This document shows, one piece after another, positions 5,152-16,311 of a DNA stretch of 16,311 nucleotides (positions within the stretch are counted from its first letter, which is position 1; each line of letters starts with the position of its first letter). The translations under genes were made by a program, and so were the position numbers. Origin of the DNA: Acidobacteriaceae bacterium. GTDB lineage: Bacteria; Acidobacteriota; Terriglobia; Terriglobales; Acidobacteriaceae. Under the pieces are notes generated by a model that saw only the letters and a program-made list of their open reading frames with translations, searched no databases and was not told the origin of the DNA. The stretch lies in the NCBI GenBank assembly GCA_003140785.1, contig PLKY01000042.1:259-16569 (forward strand), read 5' to 3'.

Positions 5152-7254
5152 GTGAAGAACCGGTTGACTCGCCGCGCATTTATCGCCACCACCGCCGCAT
5201 CCCTGGTTTCGCCAGCCTTCGCAAGCGTTCGAAGCAGGGATGGAGCCTTGCTTTCGCTGTTTGCCGACGACTCAAAAGGCGCCACAAGACCGGATTCCCA
5301 AGCCGAGCCGGATTCCTGGAAGGACGCGGGCGTCCTTGACTTGTCCCGCTCGCCCTACGCCAAGCTCAAAACGGTCCCAGTCCGCGCGGTTGAGATCCAG
5401 GACGGCTTCTGGTCGAAGCGGCGCAAGGCGAACCTCGGCGCCAGCATTCCAAGCATGCACGACGAGTTGGTCGAGCACGGGCGCATGGATAATTTCCTGC
5501 GATTGGAAGGCATGTCCACCGCTCCGCAAAAAGGCCCCGTGTACTCGGATTCCGACATTTACAAATGGACGGAAGCTGTCGGGTTAGCCCTTCAATCGGG
5601 CGACCAGCCAGAGTTGCGCAGAACGACGGAAGCAATGATTCGCGATGTGGTGGCTGCGCAGGAGCCGAGTGGGTATCTGAATACTTATTTCGTCGGCGAC
5701 AAAGCGCCTCGGCGCATGCAATACGACGTACAAACGACCGGCCACGAACTCTACTGCATCGGTCACCTGCTGCAAGGCGCAATCGCCTACTACCGGGCGA
5801 CGGGTGATCGCACTCTGCTCGATGCTGGGATCCGTTTTGTCGACAACTTTCTGCTGCCGAACTATGGGCCGGGCACGAATCGGAAAGGCATCGTCGCCGG
5901 GCATCCGGAAATCGAGATGTCGCTGATCGAGCTTTACCGCACCACCGGCAAACGCGAGTATGTCGACCTGGCGGGCTACATCCTGCACGGCGATGAGAGG
6001 ATTCCACTGCGTCGCGAACAAATCACCTACATGTTTTGCGGAATTCCCTTCACTTCAAGGACCAAGCTCGAAGGTCATGCGGTGCGCGCCATGTATGCGT
6101 GCTGCGGGGCGACGGACTATTACCTTGAGACGGGCGACCCGCAGTATTGGAAGACGCTGAACACGCTCTGGGACGATCTGACCGCCCATCAGCTATACGT
6201 GACAGGCGGTGTGGGCGCTCGCGAGGCGGGCGAAGCCTTTGGCGATGCGTACGAGTTGCCGAATGCCACCGCGTACGGAGAAAGCTGCGCCGCGATTGGC
6301 AACATGATGTGGAACTGGCGCATGCTTGCCGCGTCGGCTGATGCAAAGTTCACCGATGTGATCGAACGTTCGCTCTACAACGGAATCAATTCCGGAATGT
6401 CGCTGGATGGCAAGACATATTGCTACCGGAATCCTCTTGCGTTCGATCCCTCCGGAGACTGGCGTGACCATGAAGATCCGGAGGGCAGGATTCGCAACCC
6501 GTGGTACGACACGACCTGCTGTCCTCCCAATATCGAGCGCACGTTTGCAGCCTTGCCAGGGTACTTCTACAGCACCAGTTCGGAAGGCGTATACGTTCAC
6601 CTCTATGACAATTCAGTAATGAACTGGCGTCTGCACGATGGCAACGGACTCAAGATTCTTCAGCAGACGAGGTATCCGTGGTCGGGCTCCGTGAAACTGA
6701 CGGTGAGTCCGGCGACTCCGGCGGAGTTCGCGGTGTTCGTGCGAATTCCGGGCTGGTCCGCGCGGAACACCGTGAAAGTGAATGGAGAGCCTGTAAGTGG
6801 CGCCCGCCCTGGAGCCTACCTTCCCATTCGTCGCCGCTGGTCGGCCAATGACACGATCGAACTAAGTTTTGACATGAACACGCAACAATTGAGAGCGAAT
6901 CCGGCAGTGGTTGAAGATCGCGGCAGGATCGCTTTCCAACGCGGCCCTATCGTCTTCTGCATGGAAAAGCTGGATCAATCCACTCGGGAAGAGGCGGCGA
7001 ATCTGGCGGGCTATACGGTGAAGCCCGAGGGCCCTACAGCCTCTCGCTTTGAACCGGATTTGCTGGAGGGCGTGATCGTGCTCGAGCATCCGGCCAGCTT
7101 GAGCCGATCCGCGGGTGAAGGCGGTCTCTATGTTGCGGGCGAGCCGTCGAAGGCAGCAGAGACACCAACCACGTTGCGCCTCATTCCCTACTACGCGTGG
7201 GCCAATCGAGAGCCCTCGGCGATGCAAGTCTGGATTCCCGATACCAAAGCATAG
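5152..7254 (+). CDS. Tat-exported GH127 (DUF1680) glycosidase, beta-L-arabinofuranosidase type
   Basis: The 700-residue protein belongs to glycoside hydrolase family 127, whose characterised members release beta-L-arabinofuranose from plant glycans with a zinc-bound cysteine nucleophile. Against HypBA1 of Bifidobacterium longum (Glu322 acid/base; zinc ligands Glu338, Cys340, Cys417, Cys418), this protein has Glu361, Glu377, Cys379, Cys456 and Cys457 with the same spacing (G-E-A-F, Y-G-E-S-C, T-T-C-C-P-P-N). The alpha/alpha-barrel core spans about 75-480, followed by beta-sandwich domains. The N-terminus is a twin-arginine signal (T-R-R-A-F-I-A, residues 6-12) with a likely cleavage after A-F-A (22-24), so it works outside the cytoplasm. 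The start is GTG at 5152, with AAGGAG 7 nt upstream. The exact sugar specificity is inferred, as GH127 relatives vary. Confidence 0.9.
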   Translation: MKNRLTRRAFIATTAASLVSPAFASVRSRDGALLSLFADDSKGATRPDSQAEPDSWKDAGVLDLSRSPYAKLKTVPVRAVEIQDGFWSKRRKANLGASIPSMHDELVEHGRMDNFLRLEGMSTAPQKGPVYSDSDIYKWTEAVGLALQSGDQPELRRTTEAMIRDVVAAQEPSGYLNTYFVGDKAPRRMQYDVQTTGHELYCIGHLLQGAIAYYRATGDRTLLDAGIRFVDNFLLPNYGPGTNRKGIVAGHPEIEMSLIELYRTTGKREYVDLAGYILHGDERIPLRREQITYMFCGIPFTSRTKLEGHAVRAMYACCGATDYYLETGDPQYWKTLNTLWDDLTAHQLYVTGGVGAREAGEAFGDAYELPNATAYGESCAAIGNMMWNWRMLAASADAKFTDVIERSLYNGINSGMSLDGKTYCYRNPLAFDPSGDWRDHEDPEGRIRNPWYDTTCCPPNIERTFAALPGYFYSTSSEGVYVHLYDNSVMNWRLHDGNGLKILQQTRYPWSGSVKLTVSPATPAEFAVFVRIPGWSARNTVKVNGEPVSGARPGAYLPIRRRWSANDTIELSFDMNTQQLRANPAVVEDRGRIAFQRGPIVFCMEKLDQSTREEAANLAGYTVKPEGPTASRFEPDLLEGVIVLEHPASLSRSAGEGGLYVAGEPSKAAETPTTLRLIPYYAWANREPSAMQVWIPDTKA

Positions 7255-7344
7255 AACGCGATCGAAGTTGCATTGCAACATCAATGGAGGAAGCTCGGCC
7301 CATGCCTCCTGAATCGGGGCGGGAGTCGACTCATCTAACAGAGC

Positions 7345-8376
7345 ATGAGCTTGCCTGTTTCGGTGTTAGACCTTGTTGGAATGCACACAGGAGAGTCCGC
7401 GGGGACGGCGATTGCACGATCCGTGGACTTGGCGCAGCACGTGGAAAAGTGGGGCTACCGGCGCTTCTGGCTCGCCGAGCATCACTCGATCGAGGGCCTC
7501 GCCTGCTCCGCCACTGCGCTGCTGATTGAGCACGTAGCCGCGGCCACTGAGACGATTCGCGTGGGCAGCGGCGGCGTGATGTTGCCGAATCACGCACCGC
7601 TTGTGGTGGCCGAGCAGTTCGGCACGTTGGAAGCGATGCATCCCGGCCGAATCGATCTGGGGCTGGGCCGCGCGCCGGGTGGAGATTTTCTCACCATGCG
7701 TGCGCTGCGCCGCGATCTGCGGCAGACCGGCGACGACTTCCCTGAGCTGCTCGAAGAATTGCGGACTTACCTGGGACCGGAGAAGCCCGGCCAAGCGGTC
7801 AAGGCAATTCCCGGCAAAGGCACCAATGTGCCAATCACGCTGCTTGGATCGAGCGATTTCAGCGCCCGGCTCGCAGCAGCGCTGGGCTTACCGTTTGCCT
7901 TCGCCGCGCACTTTGCTCCCGATCTGCTTGAAGAGGCGACCCTGCTGTATCGGACGCAGTTTCGCCCTAGTGAGACGCTCCAACAGCCGTGGCTGATTGT
8001 GGGGGTTCAGGTGATTGCGGCGGAGTCCGATGCCGCGGCGCGGAGACTCTTCACGACGCCACAGCAGCGCTTTCTACGGCTGATCCGGAACCAGCCTGTC
8101 GAGCTGTTGCCTCCGGTGGAGTCGATGGCCGGCCTGTGGACCGAATGGGAGCGCGTCGCCGTGGAGACCAAGCTGCGCGCAGCGATCGTAGGTTCCGAGA
8201 CCACAGTGCAAACAGGCCTGGATCGGCTCATTGCGGCAACGGGAGCCAATGAAGTGATCGTTGTAACCGACACCTGGGATCATGAAGCTCGCCTGGATTC
8301 CTACCGGCGAGTAGCCGGGGTCTCCGGCAGCATTGAGATGAGGACTCCCGCAGCGTCCGTGCAAGAGACACAGTAG
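7345..8376 (+). CDS. LLM class flavin-dependent oxidoreductase (MsnO8/YhbW-like luciferase-like monooxygenase)
   Basis: The 343-residue protein is a single luciferase-like TIM-barrel domain. The diagnostic stretches are R-F-W-L-A-E-H-H-S at 40-48 and the long flavin-site block at 72-112, including V-G-S-G-G-V-M-L-P-N-H-A-P-L and G-R-I-D-L-G-L-G-R-A-P-G. This pattern is typical of the MsnO8/YhbW subgroup, which is expected to use FMNH2 from a separate reductase and oxygen. The substrates of these proteins are mostly unknown. The ATG at 7345 has no strong Shine-Dalgarno, yet the conserved N-terminus (S-L-P-V-S-V-L-D-L) begins right there. It lies 90 nt after the GH127 gene and 78 nt before glgM, all on the same strand, but a functional link to either is not evident. 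Confidence 0.9.
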   Translation: MSLPVSVLDLVGMHTGESAGTAIARSVDLAQHVEKWGYRRFWLAEHHSIEGLACSATALLIEHVAAATETIRVGSGGVMLPNHAPLVVAEQFGTLEAMHPGRIDLGLGRAPGGDFLTMRALRRDLRQTGDDFPELLEELRTYLGPEKPGQAVKAIPGKGTNVPITLLGSSDFSARLAAALGLPFAFAAHFAPDLLEEATLLYRTQFRPSETLQQPWLIVGVQVIAAESDAAARRLFTTPQQRFLRLIRNQPVELLPPVESMAGLWTEWERVAVETKLRAAIVGSETTVQTGLDRLIAATGANEVIVVTDTWDHEARLDSYRRVAGVSGSIEMRTPAASVQETQ

Positions 8377-8454
8377 GTCTGACACCAGCAATGGGAAGAC
8401 GGCAAGCGCAGCGGCTATACTTGACGGGGTTTTGGATCGCACGAGAGGAATCCT

Positions 8455-9678
8455 TTGCGAGTCGGCTTGTTTACGCGCGAATACCCTCCCCAGGTCTATG
8501 GCGGCGCCGGCGTCCACGTTGATTATCTGAGCCGTGAATTGGCCAAGGAGATTGAGGTCGAAGTGCATTGCTGGGGCCCGCAGCGCAGCGATGCGGGCCG
8601 GCTGCACGTGCGCGGAGCCGAGCCATGGGCAGAAATTTCGAACGGAACCGAAGGAAAGTTCAAAGGCGCACTCGAGGCCTTCAGCCTTAACCTAACGCAG
8701 ATCAAGGCACTCGAAGGAATCGATGTCGTCCACACTCACACCTGGTACGTTTCGATGGCGGGTTATCTCGCCAAGAAACTTTATGGGGTGCCGTTTGTCC
8801 TGACCACGCATTCGCTCGAACCATTGCGTGCGTGGAAGGCCGAACAACTGGGCAGCGGCTATGCGATGAGTTCGTGGATGGAACGCACAGCGATTCTGGA
8901 TGCCGATGCCATTATCGCTGTCTCCTCAGGCACCAAGGACGATATTCTGCGCGCTTATCCCGAGGTTGAGCCGGGCCGGATTCATGTCATCTACAACGGA
9001 ATTGATCTCGCAGAATACCAGAAAACCGAAGAGACCAGGGCGTTGACGGATTACGGGGTGAACCCTGCCGTACCGTACGTCTTGTTCGTCGGCCGCATCA
9101 CACGCCAGAAAGGGGTGACGCACCTGGTCGACGCGATTCGCCACATGCCGCCGGAGACCCAGGTAGTCTTGTGCGCAGGTGCGCCGGATACGCCGGAAAT
9201 TGCAGCCGAGCTGCGCGCTAAAGTCGAAGACGCCCGAAAGAATCATCCCCGCATCGTATGGATTGAAAAGATGGTGACAAGGCAGGAAACGATCCAGCTT
9301 TACAGCCATGCGCGCGTCTTTTGCTGCCCTTCGGTGTATGAACCATTCGGCATCATTAATCTCGAAGCGATGGCCTGCCGGGCACCCGTAGTTGCGAGTG
9401 CAACAGGCGGCATCAAAGAAGTTGTGGTGGATGGAGAAACCGGGTATCTGGTGCACTTCGACCAGGACCCAGTGACAAGTTTCCCGCGCGATCCTGAAAG
9501 GTTCGCAAAGGATCTCGCGGCTCGAATCAATCAACTCATGGCTGATCCGGAAGAATGCCGGCAATTCGGCGAGGCCGGACGGCGGCGGGTGGAAGAGACG
9601 TTCAGTTGGACGGCGATCGCCTACCAAACAATCGATCTCTATCGGCAATTAATCGATCATCGGAAAACCGCGCATTGA
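8455..9678 (+). CDS. glgM: Alpha-maltose-1-phosphate synthase / glycogen synthase, Corynebacterium-type (GT4)
   Basis: The 407-residue GT4 glycosyltransferase matches the actinobacterial-type glycogen synthase family (TIGR02149; often labelled glgA), whose mycobacterial member GlgM condenses ADP-glucose with glucose-1-phosphate to maltose-1-phosphate. The N-terminal Rossmann lobe opens with T-R-E-Y-P-P and Y-G-G-A-G-V-H-V (residues 7-22). The C-terminal lobe has Y-N-G-I-D-L (180-185), G-R-I-T-R-Q-K-G (213-220) with the phosphate-contacting Arg/Lys, and the E-x7-E motif E-P-F-G-I-I-N-L-E (Glu296, Glu304). The start codon is TTG at 8455 with AGAGGA 5 nt upstream. Its place directly before glgE and treS-maltokinase argues for maltose-1-phosphate synthesis rather than plain chain elongation, although some activity on glucan is possible. 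Confidence 0.9.
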   Translation: MRVGLFTREYPPQVYGGAGVHVDYLSRELAKEIEVEVHCWGPQRSDAGRLHVRGAEPWAEISNGTEGKFKGALEAFSLNLTQIKALEGIDVVHTHTWYVSMAGYLAKKLYGVPFVLTTHSLEPLRAWKAEQLGSGYAMSSWMERTAILDADAIIAVSSGTKDDILRAYPEVEPGRIHVIYNGIDLAEYQKTEETRALTDYGVNPAVPYVLFVGRITRQKGVTHLVDAIRHMPPETQVVLCAGAPDTPEIAAELRAKVEDARKNHPRIVWIEKMVTRQETIQLYSHARVFCCPSVYEPFGIINLEAMACRAPVVASATGGIKEVVVDGETGYLVHFDQDPVTSFPRDPERFAKDLAARINQLMADPEECRQFGEAGRRRVEETFSWTAIAYQTIDLYRQLIDHRKTAH

Positions 9679-9768
9679 CGAACGAACGAGGATTTGAAAA
9701 GCACACTGAATCTTGCCGTGCCCTTACTCAACGCTAATGATGATTTAGATAGGAATTGCGAAAGACCA

Positions 9769-11766
9769 ATGAAGCTGATCGAATTGAACGGACGCAGGCG
9801 GGTCGTCATCGAGGGCATCACGCCCCAGGTGGATGGAGGGCGCTTCCCCGCAAAACGCACGGTGGGCGACCAGGTTCGCGTGGAGGCGGACATTTTCACT
9901 GACGGCCACGACGCCATTGCCGCGTCGCTGCTGGCGCGTCGCGAAGGATCGAACGAGTGGACCGAAATTCCGATGCAGCCCCTCGTGAATGACCGGTGGT
10001 TTGCCGCGTTCCGGGTAGGCGAGCTGGGCCGCTATGGATTCAAAGTGCAGGGATGGGTAGATCATTTTGAGACGTGGCGCCGCGATTTGCTGAAACGCAT
10101 CGCCGCCGAGAGCGACACGCTCGTCGATTACCTGATCGGCGCTGACCTGGTGGATGCGGCAGCAACGCGGGCCACAGGCGCGGACCATGCCTGGATGAGC
10201 GAACGCGCGAAGGTTCTGCGTTCAGAAAAGACGCCGGCAGCGCTGCGCACGCCCGCAACCGATCCCAAGCTGTACGAGCTGGCACTTCGTTATCCCGACA
10301 AGCGATTCGCTGCGGAATCGGACAAAGAACTCATCATCGCGGTCGACCCGGTGCGCGCGCGATTCAGCTCATGGTACGAATTCTTTCCCCGTTCGACAGC
10401 GGAACTGCCCGGCAAGCACGGCACATTCGCCGATTGCGAGACGCGGTTGTCCTACGCGGCGGAGATGGGATTCAACGTCGTCTATCTTCCGCCGATTCAC
10501 CCTATCGGCCGCACCTTTCGCAAAGGCCGCAACAACGCGCCTGAAGCGGAGCTGGGCGATTCCGGCAGCCCGTGGGCCATTGGTTCAGCCGAAGGCGGGC
10601 ACAAATCCGTCCTCAGCGATCTCGGCACGCTGGAGGATTTCAAGCGCTTCGTGGCGAAGGCCAAGAAACTCAATCTCTCTGTCGCGCTCGACATCGCATT
10701 CCAGGTGGCACCGGATCATCCGTACGTACACGAACATGAAGCATGGTTCCACAAACGCCCCGACGGCACCATTCAATACGCCGAGAACCCGCCAAAGAAA
10801 TATCAGGATATCTATCCTTTCGATTTTGAGAGCGAGGACTGGGGCGCGATGTGGGAAGAGCTGAAGAGCGTCTTCCTCTATTGGATCGGCCAGGGTGTCA
10901 TGATCTTCCGTGTCGACAACCCGCATACGAAGGCATTTCCCTTCTGGGAGTGGCTCATCGCGGAGATCAAGCGCGAGTATCCCGAGGTGTTTTTTCTGGC
11001 GGAGGCATTCACGCGCCCGAAGATTATGTACAGGCTTGCCAAGCTGGGTTTCGGCCAGTCCTATACGTATTTCCCATGGCGGAACGGGAAGCAGGAGATC
11101 GCGGCCTACTTGACCGAACTCACGCAGACGCCGGTGCGTGAGTTCTTCCGCCCCAATCAATGGACCAACACACCGGACATTCTTACCGAGTTTCTGCAAA
11201 TGGGCGGCCGACCGGCGTTCGTCATCCGCCTGCTGCTGGCAGCGACGTTGGGCGCGAACTACGGAATCTACGGCCCGGCGTTTGAATTGCTCGAGAATCT
11301 GCCTGTGCGTCACGGCAGCGAGGAGTATCTCAACTCGGAGAAGTACGAGATTCGACATTGGGATCTGGATCGGCCCGACAGTTTGCGGCCTCTCATCGCG
11401 CGGGTCAACGAGATTCGAAACAACAACCCGGCATTGCAGAACGACTGGTCGCTGAAATTTCACTTTACTGACAATGACCAGCTTCTCTGTTACAGCAAAG
11501 AATCGGACGACCGCGCGAACCTGCTGCTGACGGTGGTCAATCTCGATCCGCGCTATACCCACGCCGGATTTGTTTCGTTACCGCTGGATGAATTGGAGAT
11601 TCCTCAGGACCGCGCGTTCGAGGCCGAAGACTTGTTGAGCGGCGAGCGTTACCTATGGCAAGGACCGCGCAACTATGTGGAGTTGAACCCTTCGCAAAGG
11701 TCGGGGCATATTCTGAAGATCCACCGCAGATTGAAGGTGGAAACGGATTTCGAGTACTTCCTCTAG
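9769..11766 (+). CDS. glgE: Alpha-1,4-glucan:maltose-1-phosphate maltosyltransferase (GH13_3)
   Basis: GlgE moves the maltosyl unit from maltose-1-phosphate to the non-reducing end of alpha-1,4-glucan in the cytoplasm. From the ATG at 9769 the protein has 665 residues, the usual family size. It begins with an N-terminal beta-sandwich domain (R-V-V-I-E-G-I-T-P-Q-V-D-G-G-R-F-P). The catalytic (beta/alpha)8 barrel carries F-R-V-D-N-P-H-T-K with nucleophile Asp383, F-L-A-E-A-F-T-R-P with acid/base Glu412, and T-P-D-I-L-T-E-F with Asp470. The nucleophile-to-acid distance of 29 residues equals that in Streptomyces coelicolor GlgE (Asp394, Glu423). A TTG at 9694 in the same frame would add 25 residues, but those do not look conserved and its GAGGA is only 1 nt away, so the ATG is preferred. 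Confidence 0.93.
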   Translation: MKLIELNGRRRVVIEGITPQVDGGRFPAKRTVGDQVRVEADIFTDGHDAIAASLLARREGSNEWTEIPMQPLVNDRWFAAFRVGELGRYGFKVQGWVDHFETWRRDLLKRIAAESDTLVDYLIGADLVDAAATRATGADHAWMSERAKVLRSEKTPAALRTPATDPKLYELALRYPDKRFAAESDKELIIAVDPVRARFSSWYEFFPRSTAELPGKHGTFADCETRLSYAAEMGFNVVYLPPIHPIGRTFRKGRNNAPEAELGDSGSPWAIGSAEGGHKSVLSDLGTLEDFKRFVAKAKKLNLSVALDIAFQVAPDHPYVHEHEAWFHKRPDGTIQYAENPPKKYQDIYPFDFESEDWGAMWEELKSVFLYWIGQGVMIFRVDNPHTKAFPFWEWLIAEIKREYPEVFFLAEAFTRPKIMYRLAKLGFGQSYTYFPWRNGKQEIAAYLTELTQTPVREFFRPNQWTNTPDILTEFLQMGGRPAFVIRLLLAATLGANYGIYGPAFELLENLPVRHGSEEYLNSEKYEIRHWDLDRPDSLRPLIARVNEIRNNNPALQNDWSLKFHFTDNDQLLCYSKESDDRANLLLTVVNLDPRYTHAGFVSLPLDELEIPQDRAFEAEDLLSGERYLWQGPRNYVELNPSQRSGHILKIHRRLKVETDFEYFL

Positions 11767-11796
11767 ACTTAAGAATTCAGTTCCGCGGCTTCTCCT

Positions 11797-11948
11797 ATGA
11801 CACAACCGATGCGGCCACCCCGAAAACCCTTTCGAATTGAGACCGGCAGCCTTATCGTCAAAGGCAAGCTGAACGTAACCGGACCGTCGTCCCGACCGCA
11901 GATGCAAGACGAGACAGCGCGCATCCAACCTGCTTGGAGAACTGAAGC

Positions 11949-11952
<4 letters not shown>
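11797..11952 (+). CDS. Possible small protein (51 aa) overlapping the treS start
   Basis: In the 182-base gap between glgE and the treS-maltokinase gene, an ATG at 11797 opens a 51-codon frame. Its TGA (11950-11952) overlaps the GTG start of treS by 4 nt (GTGA), the arrangement typical of translational coupling. The product has a Pro/Arg-rich N-terminus (M-R-P-P-R-K-P-F-R) and a polar rest (S-L-I-V-K-G-K-L-N-V-T-G), with no signal or membrane segment. It has no good Shine-Dalgarno of its own (TTCTCCT precedes the ATG), which argues against it. No known family is recognised. It could be a leader peptide that sets treS translation or simply a chance frame. Confidence 0.35.
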
Positions 11953-15629
<3,677 letters not shown>

Positions 15630-15657
15630 AACTGCGAGGAATCGACAGAACTCGAAA

Positions 15658-16311
15658 ATGGCGACAACAAACCCCATGATCGAAGCAAGCTCCGCCGCAG
15701 AGAGGCCGAATGGCAGTTTGCTAGTATTGCTTCCCGCCTCCCAGCCGGCGCAACTTGAGACCATTCTCGCCAATTTAACAGCTTCCTTTCCGGCCGAGGA
15801 TCTGGTCATCGCCTCGCCGGAAGGACCTACTCCCGATTCAAACCCGAATGTTCAATTCGTGGATCTTCCTGCAGCCGAGCCTTCCTGGACCTTAACCGCC
15901 GGAGATTTCGTTTCCGCGCACCAACTCGCGCAGAAAACCAATGCACGTGCCATTCTGATGTTGGGCCCTGAAGCCGGCTCCTTGCCAGCCCCCGGCCTTG
16001 GCAGCCTGGCCAATGCAGTCACTGTGGCTTCTGCAGATCTCGCGGTTCCCTGTTATGATCTGCAGCCTCGCGCGGGTCTCGTCAACTCCTCAATCCTTTA
16101 CCCATTGAGCCGCGCTCTTTTCGCAACGCGTGTGCGTTTTCCTTTGGCAATCGATCTCGGACTGTCGCCACGCATGGCTGAGCGGCTCGGCGCGGCTGCG
16201 CAGCGTTTCATCGCGCTCAACCAAAGCGAAGCACCGCTCTGGGTGGTCAGCGAAGCCATGGTGGCCGGAATGAAAATCGAGGAAATCGATGCCGGCCCGC
16301 GCGACCTGCCG
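15658..16311 (+). CDS. Glycosyltransferase-like protein, partial (runs off right edge)
   Basis: An open frame starts at ATG 15658, 28 nt after the treS-maltokinase stop, and runs 218 codons to the window edge. The beginning (S-L-L-V-L-L-P-A) and the general order fit a GT-A-fold glycosyltransferase of the GT2/GT78/GT81 kind. The later part L-V-N-S-S-I-L-Y-P-L-S-R-A-L-F with R-V-R-F-P-L-A-I-D-L-G-L-S resembles the conserved block of glucosyl/mannosyl-glycerate synthase-like proteins (Y-P-L-T-R-A-L-Y ... P-I-G-G-D-F-G). The usual metal-binding D-x-D at the end of the nucleotide domain is not visible; the corresponding place reads L-M-L-G-P-E-A-G. An ATG at 15676 is an alternative start; GAGGA lies 17 nt before the first ATG, which is far. 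The position suggests the same operon and a role linked to alpha-glucan or compatible solutes. The family assignment is from memory of motifs. Confidence 0.6.
   Translation, partial: MATTNPMIEASSAAERPNGSLLVLLPASQPAQLETILANLTASFPAEDLVIASPEGPTPDSNPNVQFVDLPAAEPSWTLTAGDFVSAHQLAQKTNARAILMLGPEAGSLPAPGLGSLANAVTVASADLAVPCYDLQPRAGLVNSSILYPLSRALFATRVRFPLAIDLGLSPRMAERLGAAAQRFIALNQSEAPLWVVSEAMVAGMKIEEIDAGPRDLP

Noticed and set aside
5366..6007. 213-codon open frame antisense to the GH127 gene
   Set aside because: Rich in Arg/Ser/Cys in the way antisense frames are, and fully covered by the conserved GH127 core.
7267..7279. GTTGC-ATT-GCAAC inverted repeat after the GH127 gene
   Set aside because: 5-bp stem with a 3-nt loop and no T-run; too short to call a terminator.
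8416..8421. TATACT as a -10 element before glgM
   Set aside because: A good -10 hexamer, but no -35 at a suitable distance.
8926..9648. 240-codon open frame antisense to glgM
   Set aside because: It lies wholly within a confidently identified gene, with no recognisable motif.
10585..11562. 325-codon open frame antisense to glgE
   Set aside because: It lies wholly inside glgE, has no family-like sequence, and long antisense frames are expected in GC-rich genes.

Overview
The window looks like a chromosomal segment of a soil-type Acidobacteriota, probably class Terriglobia/Acidobacteriia. This is inferred from moderately high GC, the Crp/Fnr protein type, small lineage-style proteins with no recognised family, and a GlgE-pathway cluster. 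No rRNA, tRNA, CRISPR array or intact mobile element was seen.

Left part (1-4909): mixed regulatory and accessory genes. Two tandem minus-strand genes lie at the edge. They encode related proteins of unknown function, and the second runs off the window. A divergent gene encodes a Crp/Fnr regulator. A gene-poor stretch follows, with two very small minus-strand genes: a 52-residue basic protein and a 26-residue membrane microprotein. A decayed fragment resembling the C-terminus of an IS21 helper ATPase (IstB) lies nearby. Next come a protein with a C-terminal J domain and an ECF sigma factor with no anti-sigma gene beside it.

Middle (5152-8376): a Tat-exported GH127 (DUF1680) glycosidase of the beta-L-arabinofuranosidase type with all expected zinc and catalytic residues, then a luciferase-like flavin-dependent monooxygenase.

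Right part (8455-16311): the GlgE alpha-glucan pathway on the plus strand. GlgM makes maltose-1-phosphate from ADP-glucose and glucose-1-phosphate. GlgE transfers the maltosyl unit to alpha-1,4-glucan. A TreS-maltokinase fusion turns trehalose into maltose and then maltose-1-phosphate. A possible 51-residue ORF overlaps the treS start by 4 nt. A partial glycosyltransferase-like gene follows 28 nt after treS. Together these genes would convert trehalose and ADP-glucose into branched or linear alpha-glucan; a branching enzyme (glgB) is not in the window.
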